Assembly: GCA_001600055.1 (NCBI GenBank)
Contig: BCIV01000018.1
Span: forward strand, 248,001 to 312,000
Reading direction: 5' to 3'
From: Filobasidium wieringae
Taxonomy: Eukaryota; Basidiomycota; Tremellomycetes; Filobasidiales; Filobasidiaceae
Length of the DNA stretch: 64,000 bases
Shown: positions 56,101 through 64,000 of the stretch, piece after piece
How positions within the stretch are numbered: the stretch's first letter is position 1
Layout of the letters: the number at the start of each line of letters is the position of its first letter
Program-made: the position numbers and the translations under genes
The notes under the pieces: generated by a model
What the model was told of the DNA's origin: nothing
The model's input: the letters and a program-made list of their open reading frames with translations, nothing else
Databases searched by the model: none

Positions 56101-59100
56101 TCCAAGCGGTCGAAGAGACTGGCTCGAAAGCCACGTCATCGTTACAACAAGTTATGAAACACCTGATAGCAGAAGTACTTAACCTTGCGAAAGATCGACC
56201 AACAGAAGGCGAGGATGTTTCCGCTGCTGGAAGCCTCTCGCTAGAGAACCGACTCTCCCCGGTCCTGCTTATCCTCGTGGAATTGCTGGGATCATATAAC
56301 GAAAGCAAAGCCATCATGTTGCAGCCCGCTAAGCGGTCCGGAAAAGACTCCGCCATCAGTGTCAAGACGCGATCGCCTGTTCTAAACGTCCTTCTGAATC
56401 ACTATGTCTGTAACATAGTGTTCGATGCCGACGTTAATCGGAACAGTGGCGACAAGGTCACTGATGCTCAAAAGGAGCGCATGAACGTCTCGAACTGGGC
56501 GGGGGCCGTGATCGTCGCTCTTTGTTCCGATCCGAGTGGGAACTCTAATTTACGAGATCCTACAAACCCTATCGTCACTGTTCGCAAGACCGTTATGGAT
56601 GCTATCGCCAAATCCATCAAAGATGCTAGCAGTTCTACAGACCCTCTCAACCTCCGTTATGGTCGCTTGTGGGCGCTTTCCGAATTGTGTTATCGGCTTT
56701 TGACGGCGCGACCAGCGATCATGCCGAAACATTACGATGACCCATCTTTACACATCGCCAAGATCATGCTCGAGAAAGGCTTTGTGCCCTTGTTGACGGC
56801 GGCATTAGCTGAAGTTGATCTGACATATCCGCGTGTGAAGAACTTGATTACAGCTGTAGTACAACCTCTGGAATATCTGTGCGTACTAAATTCCACCATG
56901 ACCCCCTTTTGTAGCTGATCAAGATACACTCGTTCAACAATTTGACAGCACCAAGATGTCCAAGAAAATGGCTCGGCCAGAAAGGATGAAGCCGATCGAC
57001 TCCGACCATTCCGAGGACGAAAGCATGTCTAGCGATAGTGATAGTGAGGACAATGGAGCTGAAGACACAGAGATTTTGGACGAAGCACGAGACATGTATA
57101 GGAATTCGTCTTTGGGGATGTGAGTACCGTCTATCTTTTACCTCGTAACGTCTGATTCTGACAGAATGAGGTCAACAAAGGTTTGGCGGCGAAATGGATG
57201 ATTACGAGGATGACTCAGAAGAAGGTGATGGCGACGATGATGACGACCTTGAGGTAAGCTTGTTACGTAGCATGGCGATCATTCTTTTTTCTCGACCGAT
57301 CTCATTCCGCCTTGCCTTGTTTGTAGCACTACGAGGAAGTGGAGGAGATGGTAGGTGCATGAACGAACGTAGATTAGGCAGTTGCTAAATTTCATTGGAA
57401 AAACCTAACAATCAGGACGATGAGAGCTCAGTTGGTACTGCGTCGTCGTCTGACGATGAAGATACGGAAGAGGAATTGGAGCAATGGGTGAGTACATACC
57501 AGGACTCTTCAATGCCGGAAGTCTTACCATTTCTTGATAGGATGCCGACTTGGCGGAAGATGACGATATCGAAGGCGAAGAAGCGTTCCCGAACGAAGAT
57601 GAAAACGATGAGCCAGTAGAATTCCAATTTGACGACGATATGGAACCTTTCGATCAAGGTGCAATTGAAATGGCTGCCAACGAGGATGGTCCAGGTTTGC
57701 AAATTCACGCTTTGTAAATGCCCGCCGATATGCTGAAATTCGACCCTTTTCCCGTCTCCTTTCGACAGAATACGAGATCGGGGAGGAATATCTAGAGGAA
57801 ATGGATGAAATGGAGGATGACGAGCGCTCTGAAAGGTTAGTTTGAGCGCCATCGTCATGGCAATCCTTTCTTCTTATCACTATTTGAAAATCGCAATCAG
57901 TTACGACGAGGAGGAGGAGCTCGATGCCCTGGATACCGTTGTTGTGGACCCCCTTACCGCCAGCTCCAGTAGTGGCCCCACTCTGAATTGGGGTTGGGGA
58001 CAACCAGTGCGAACACAAACGAGGGAGAACACTCATATCCAGAACCGACTGCGACGTGACCCTCACGTGATGGGTATGTGAAGACAGCTCTAACAAGTTT
58101 TACTGGTAGTTGATCATGGATTTTGTCACAGAATCGATGTTTACCAGCACTCATGCTCACCCGCATCAACCATCTGTGGCATCCATTGTTTCTCATCCTC
58201 TTTTACAACCCGAACCTACAGCGGCTACCGCTTCCGATACCCGACCTAGCCTGGGGGCTCGTCCTCGGGGCCATGGTGGTCTTGATGGCGTATTACAGTC
58301 TATCGAAAGACTGTTAGGTGAACGCGACCAGACCGCTCACGTGCTCGATCAATTGCTCGCAAGTACCGGAGGACAAAGACCCGATGTCATTCGTATCAGA
58401 TATGACGAAGGCCATGGCGTTGGAGGGGTAGAAGCCGTAGATATCCAGATAAACAACCATCGTGCACATAGAGCGCACAGACATGCCGAAGCTTCTACCC
58501 AGCCCGAGACAGACGACTTCTCTTCTGTACCCTTCGCTTTGCTTAATCGCTGGCAAGAGGAAGAGAGCTTACTTCATACGTTTGATCCAACATCGCGTAT
58601 CAATAATATCTCGGCTTGGCTGGTACACATGCTCCTGCCAGCAGCCAAAAAGGTGGATGACGAGCGTAAAGAACGATTGGCTGTGGAGGAGACGAAGCGC
58701 AAGCAGGAGGACGAAGAGGCGAACCGCCAGAAGGCGGAGCAAGAAAGATTGCGCCTGGAGGCTGAAGAAGAGAGCAAGCGACAAGAGGCAGAAGCAGCTG
58801 AGAGACGTGCTCTTGAGGTAACTGCAGCTGCCGGTCAGCCAGATCAAAGTAGCGATCAAGATATAGTAATGGCAGATTGTAAGTTCACAATTTTTTCAAG
58901 AATCACCAAACGATTGCTGACCCCCTTCGACTGCAATGACCAGCTGAGTCCGCACCGAACGCAGGTGCAGAAGATGCTGATTTGGCTGCATCAGCTCCGC
59001 GTGTCACTGTCATGATACATGGTGCCGAGGTCGATATAACGGAGACGGGAATTGATCCCGAATTCCTCGAAGCCCTGCCAGAGGATATGCGAGCTGATGT

Positions 59101-62100
59101 CGTTGCGCAACACTTGAGAGAAAGTCGCGCTGCCGCAGCCCAAACTCAACCGGCAGTTTCGACGGAAATCAGTCCTGAATTTTTGGATGCTTTGCCGCCT
59201 GACATCCGAGCTGAGGTCATACAGCAAGAAGCCATTGAAGCGGCCCGCCGCAACGCTGAGAGCAGATCAACTGCTGCTTCTGCTGGTCACGGATCGCAAG
59301 TAGCCGAGCTAGGAGACTATCAAGGATTCCTTAATACTCTTGATCCTGCTATTCGTCAGGTATTACAGGACCAAGAAGGTGGATTCCTGGCTGGTTTGCC
59401 GTCTCATTTTGTTCCTTCCGCTCTCTCGAGGCAAATAGCTACTGGGACCCGTCGGCTCGGCAGTTCAACGCGACCGCATGATGATCCTGTCGCTAGCGAC
59501 AATGCTCTTTCTAATCATCCACCAGCTATCCCCAAAAAGGCCCCACCTCGAGAGACCATTCAGCTCTTAGACAAATCTGGTATTGCCGCTCTAATACGTC
59601 TGCTTTTCTTCCCTGGTATCAGTAAGAAGAATAACCTGCTTAAGGTCTTGGCCAACCTGTGCGAGAACACCAAAGGCCGTGGCGACGTGATCAACCTTTT
59701 GCTTGGCGTGTTGCAGGATGATTCTGGAGATCTCAGCTACGTAGACCGACAAACGGCAAGCCGGCTACCGAAGGGGGTTGCCGGCACACCTAAAGCCACA
59801 CCTAAGAAGAAGCCTACCCCTGACACGCCTTCGAGCTCAGCCGTCATGCTATCTCAGATGCAAAGCGAAAGTGTCCCAACGTTTGTAGCTCAACGTGCGT
59901 TTGAAGCTCTTGTGCACATTGTCAATTCAAACGAACAGGCTTTGGCATACTTCTTGACGGAACAAGAGATCTTTTCGGCAACAAAAGCCAACACGAAGAA
60001 GGGTAAGGGCCGCGAGAAGCCTGTCTTCCAGACCTATCCTATCGTTGTTTTGCTCAAGCTGCTCGATCGACCATCTCTGTTCCGGACTCCTGGAATGGTG
60101 GAGACGTTGACTGCCTTATTATCAACGTTGACCAAACCCCTTGCGCATCTGCCCAAAGCCAGCACAGTCTCACTTGAAGATGCTCCAACAACCGGGTCTG
60201 ATCCTGAGGGCGATTCGGTAGCGATTGCCAATTTAGCAGAGCCGGCAGCCACAGGTCCTGCCTCCGGTTCGATCCCGGCAGTACAGCCTGCAGGGGCAGA
60301 TTCAGCGGCAGTTCAACCATCTGACATCGACACGGAACAAGAGACGACGGACAGCCTAATCAAAACACCTCCTGTGATCCCTGACGAGATTCTGCGTTTG
60401 GTTCCAAACGTTCTCACCCATGGAGAGTGCTCCAGTCGTACCTTTTCTAGCACACTTGGTATGATCCAGAACCTTACTTTCATACCCTCAGCCAAGGAGA
60501 CCATTTCTGCTCAATTGCAAGATCACGCTCAACGACTCGGAGATGGACTGAACGCGGACCTAGCACAATTACAAGTGGATCTTCTTCAAGCTGAAGCCTC
60601 TGCAACCGAACGAGAGGTTCCTGTAGGTAGATTCTCACCCGCGTCTTCCTCTCAGACGAAACTTCTGAGAGTTCTGAAAACGATTGACTACATACACTCA
60701 CCAAAGGATGGCGTGAACCCCTCAAGCTGGGACGCAGCGGCGATCACGTCAGTCGCCGAGGGGACCAAGGAGTTGACAGCGGAGGAGGAGCGAGCGGAGC
60801 ATATATTTGACTCAATGCACTTTGCTCCACTTTGGGAGGCTCTGGGTCAATGCCTGACGGTGATCGAGCGAAAAGAATCCTTAATGCCTATTGCAACCGT
60901 TCTGTTGCCTCTAGTGGAATCACTTATGGTTGTCAGTAAATATGGAAGTGCCAAGGCGGCTGCAACACGCGGCAGGACTGGATCTGCTGCTATGTCGCCG
61001 ATGAGTCCGAGAGATCTGCCAGAGGAAGAACCATTCGTCGCGTTCACCAGCCGTCATCGCAAAATCCTTAACACGATGGTCCGAAACAATCCGTCATTGA
61101 TGAGCGGGTCGTTCTCATTGCTCATTCTCAATCCAAGGGTTCTAGAATTCGACAACAAGAGGAACTGGTTCATGCAGCAACTCAGGAAGAAACCGAACCG
61201 GGATGTTGGAGGCAATATCCACTTGAATGTGCGGCGTCAATACGTCTTTGATGATTCCTACCGAGCGCTACAGAACAAGTCAGGTGAATCACTGAAGTAC
61301 GGCAAGCTCAACGTCAAGTTCTACGACGAAGAAGGAGTCGACGCAGGTGGTGTTACCCGTGAATGGTACAGTGTTCTGGCGCAGTCAATCTTTAACCCGG
61401 GCTATTGTAAGTGAGACTCGGTGACTCCTGAGTTTCGAAGCTAAAGATGCCTCGCTATAGGTTTGTTCGAGCCTTGTGCTGCTGATGAGGGAACGTATCA
61501 GCCATCGCAACATTCCTGGGTGTGAGTCGAAGAGCTCAACGCGATTATGATATTATGTTTAACCAAATGTCGATGTAAACAGGAACCCGGATCATCTCGG
61601 CTATTTCCGTTTCATAGGAAAAATCATCGGGTACGTCTGGTCTTGTAGCGGATATCGATCTACTGCTAAACGAAAGTGACTGTTTGCGGTACCACAGAAA
61701 AGCTATCCATGAGTGAGTTTCGTATGATATGCAGCAGCCTTCTGTGTCCCTTGCTTAAAGCCTTCATCCCTTCCCAAATAGTCAACGCTTGCTGGATGCA
61801 TACTTTAGTCGGGCTTTCTATAAGCAGATCTTGGGCAGGAAAGTAGATGTCCGAGATCTCGAGAGTGTCGATCCAGAGTACGAACCGAACAGGTCAAATA
61901 CAAGTCAATCGAAGAGACTGATCTCATCTCTTTTCCTGATAGATACCACAAGTCTTTGGTATGGATGCTCAACAACGATATCACCGGCATCATCGAGGTA
62001 TGTTGTCAGATACTGGGAGAAAACTGTGATTGTGAGCACTAAAACTATTTGCATCAGTTGGACTTCTCCTTGGAGACGGAAGAGTTTGGAGCAAAGAAAG

Positions 62101-62914
62101 TGATCGATCTCAAGGAAGGTGGATCGCAGATACCAGTCACTGAGGAGAACAAGGAGGAATATGTCCGTTTAGTGGTCGAACACCGATTAGAAACCTCAAT
62201 TCAGAACCAAGCCAAGGCGTTCCTAGAAGGCTTCTACGAGTGAGTCGGCGCCTTGTTTCAGCTGATGAATGGATGGGAGTTTTGATACAATATGTTTTCT
62301 TAGTGTGATCCCCCGTAAACTAGTTACCGTCTTTGATCCTGATCAGTTAGAACGTAAGTACAAAGATGTTTTGTTCCTCGATTCGACTCAAGAGTGCTGA
62401 TGTTTTTTATACTCAGTTCTGATTTCCGGTGTGTCTAACATTGACGTGGACGAACTGAAGAACTCTACGCAGTAAGTCCACTTCCAGCTGACTTTTCCTT
62501 AATTCGCTCTTACCATGTTGCCCCGGAAAGACTGCACGGATGGAAGAACAGCGATGCAGAAATCACCTGGTTCTGGAGAGCTCTACGCAGTTTCTCCCAA
62601 GAGGAGAAGGCGAAATTTTTGATGTTTGTTACCTCGTCATCACGAGTACCTTTAGGAGGTTTCACACAGCTGCAGGGAAGCACCGGGATCCAACCTTTCC
62701 AGATTCACAAGGTTCGTGCATTGCCTCCTCAATTACCCTTTGCTATGGACTAACGGCCGCTTCCGATGCTTAGCTTTACCGAGAGAATGTCTTACCTAGT
62801 AGTGCGACTTGTTTCAACGAGTTGCTGCTTCCCTCCTACCCAAGCTATGAAGATCTCCGTAGCAAGCTCATGACCGCCATTTCGGAGGGAGCGGGGCATT
62901 TCGGTCATGCTTAA
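50188..62914 (+). CDS. TOM1: Giant HECT-type E3 ubiquitin ligase Tom1/HUWE1
   Basis: This very large E3 ligase acts on histones, ribosomal proteins and many other substrates. The start is the ATG at 50188 (MKVKKTSNKKIGTV), joined by an intron to HPDLDGLIKRLLDTPKEQL. The armadillo-like DUF908/DUF913 region runs from 50400 to ~54700. A UBA domain (SDMLVDMGFSRGAANAALI) lies near 54830. A long helical middle follows (55080-56930). A strongly acidic linker is encoded by a chain of small exons at 56957-57960 (DDYEDDSEEGDGDDDDDLE and others). The DUF4414-like region at about 58990-59250 holds two ubiquitin-binding-motif-like copies, IDPEFLEALPEDMRADVVAQ and ISPEFLDALPPDIRAEVIQQ. The HECT domain begins near 61080, with YDEEGVDAGGVTREWY, and ends with the catalytic cysteine in PSSATCFNELLLPSY and a stop at 62912-62914. 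More than twenty introns, many clustered in the HECT part. Confidence 0.96.
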
Positions 62915-63083
62915 TCCTTATTGAAATCGCCTTACGACAGACTGCTACTATTCAGACACACTGTAACCAAGCCTATGTAACGACCTCATGAAATGTTTTA
63001 TCTATACATCATTGTTCAGCATATACAAGTAGCATGCTAACGAGTCTGTTATATTTGGAAACAGCGATCGCTGAACGGTTTCG

Positions 63084-64000
63084 TTACAGCACATGCCCAT
63101 CTACCCTGCCCCAATCGTAAACTTTGGTGTCCTGTTGCGCAAAACCTTGAGGCTCTTTGTTGTAACGAACTTTGTTGGGCTACCAAAGTGACGGCATTCA
63201 GTCTATGCCCAATACATCATCTTATAAAGGGAACGTACCGGAGGAAAGGATTCTTCCTCTCCATCTGCATTGAGGATAATAGGTCGCCACTCCTTGGCCG
63301 CTTGCATGACCGTGGAGTTTCTGCGTGGTCGATTCATCTAATGAACAGATAGCGCAACACGATAGAAGTATTGATGAACTACTGACCTGAAATGAGCTAC
63401 TAAAGCCTCGTGCCCTCTGTAAAACAAACAAGTCAGCAAGGAAACGAATATATCCGTGCTGAGCAGGGATTTACTGTATGGTCGCGTAAGACATCTGTGA
63501 TCAATTAATATAAGCAGATGGGACGTTTCAGAATCTATCGCTTGGACTTGCTTGGAGAACTTTCTCGCTCATAAATACATTCCATTTCTGGCCAAGTCGG
63601 TGGCGCGCGAACAGTTCGAGTTCCCGTAAAGAGCGAAAGTTCACAAAGCCGTACCTGCGTTGGGAAAGTTGGGTCATGGCAGTACTATCGTGTTGAAGAA
63701 GAAGACTGGAAAGCTTACGCCACATTGCACTGGAACTCCCAATCAAATCTGAGATAGGCGAAAGTGACTCCTCCAGGAACTACCTACACGTACATTGAAT
63801 CGTATTTCCGTTTAGCAAATTATGAAAGGTAATGTACAGCAAACTTACTTCGTGTATAGCTTCTATAAGCTGATCACGACTTAATTTGTTCTGCTCGATG
63901 TATCGTCAGTTTACGATTCTCTCTTCAGCGATTGTATTCTGTCTACCGGGATACTGTCAGGACGGTTGTGTATTAGTCCCTCGTGACTGTTCAACCGTGT
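63084..64000 (-). CDS. Mei2-like RNA-binding protein (C-terminal RRM, runs off the right edge)
   Basis: This is the 3' part of a gene with a Mei2-type C-terminal RRM; Mei2 proteins bind RNA and promote meiosis in fission yeast. From the right edge: IEQNKLSRDQLIEAIHE, then TFAYLRFDWEFQCNV-GYGFVN, then LRELELFARHRLGQKWNVFM and SEKVLQ. After a GC-AG intron (63551-63495) comes MSYATIQ-GHEALVAHFR, then NRPRRNSTVMQAAKEWRPII, ILNADGEEESFPP and the last exon NKVRYNKEPQGFAQQDTKVY. The stop is at 63084. The SEKVLQ-SYA-Q-G-EALVAHF pattern is diagnostic for the Mei2 C-terminal RRM. The N-terminal RRMs are outside the window. Confidence 0.85.

Overview
The window is a gene-dense piece of fungal nuclear DNA. 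Almost every gene has several short introns (about 45-70 nt, GT...AG, with a CTNAY-like branch site near the acceptor). All recognisable products are eukaryotic, and the gene set suggests a basidiomycete, probably a tremellomycete-type yeast (inference from intron style, the trehalose phosphorylase/Ccg-9 gene and the GH16 and DUF3533 genes). No transposon, CRISPR, rRNA or convincing tRNA was seen. Because the genes are so fragmented, each CDS is given as its outer span, with introns described in the text.

Layout. 1-1813 (-): 5' part of VPS41 (HOPS/AP-3 trafficking). 2104-2679 (-): small one-TM protein. 3207-3651 (+): doubtful small gene. 3737-5518 (-): secreted GH16 glucanase-like enzyme. 5943-9036 (-): POP1 (RNase P/MRP). 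9306-13269 (+): USO1/p115 tether, divergent from POP1. 13589-14472 (-): unknown type I membrane protein. 14829-15196 (+): N-terminus of a nuclear-type protein, apparently broken. 15552-17889 (+): membrane-anchored GH71/GH99-like protein that runs in frame into TTI2 (17719-20219, +). 20662-21903 (+): OTU deubiquitinase. 22172-23099 (+): RPB4-like polymerase subunit in six exons. 23276-23460 (-): fragmentary gene. 24022-26631 (+): large disordered protein. 26827-27480 (-) and 27336-28253 (+): overlapping candidates.

28321-31616 (-): NIPA-type Mg2+ transporter. 31987-32420 (-): unresolved small gene. 32526-33407 (-): type II membrane protein, divergent from trehalose phosphorylase (34235-37485, +). 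37828-38795 (+): ribosomal protein eS8. 39216-39467 (+): 83-residue membrane protein. 39962-43363 (-): coiled-coil/Ser-rich protein. 43932-45638 (-): AlkB-like dioxygenase. 45888-48036 (-): DUF3533/SNG1-like membrane protein. 48490-49880 (+): LCMT1/PPM1 methyltransferase. 50188-62914 (+): giant HECT ligase TOM1/HUWE1. 63084-64000 (-): 3' part of a Mei2-like RRM protein.

There is no operon-like logic; these are mostly unrelated housekeeping genes packed closely. Several are thematically linked: membrane traffic (VPS41, USO1), TOR/PIKK and PP2A biology (TTI2, LCMT1), ubiquitin (OTU, TOM1) and RNA biology (POP1, eS8, RPB4, Mei2-like). The most unusual points are the GH99-like/TTI2 in-frame junction, a reading-frame break in POP1, an ATG-only first exon in eS8, and a GC-AG intron in the Mei2-like RRM.
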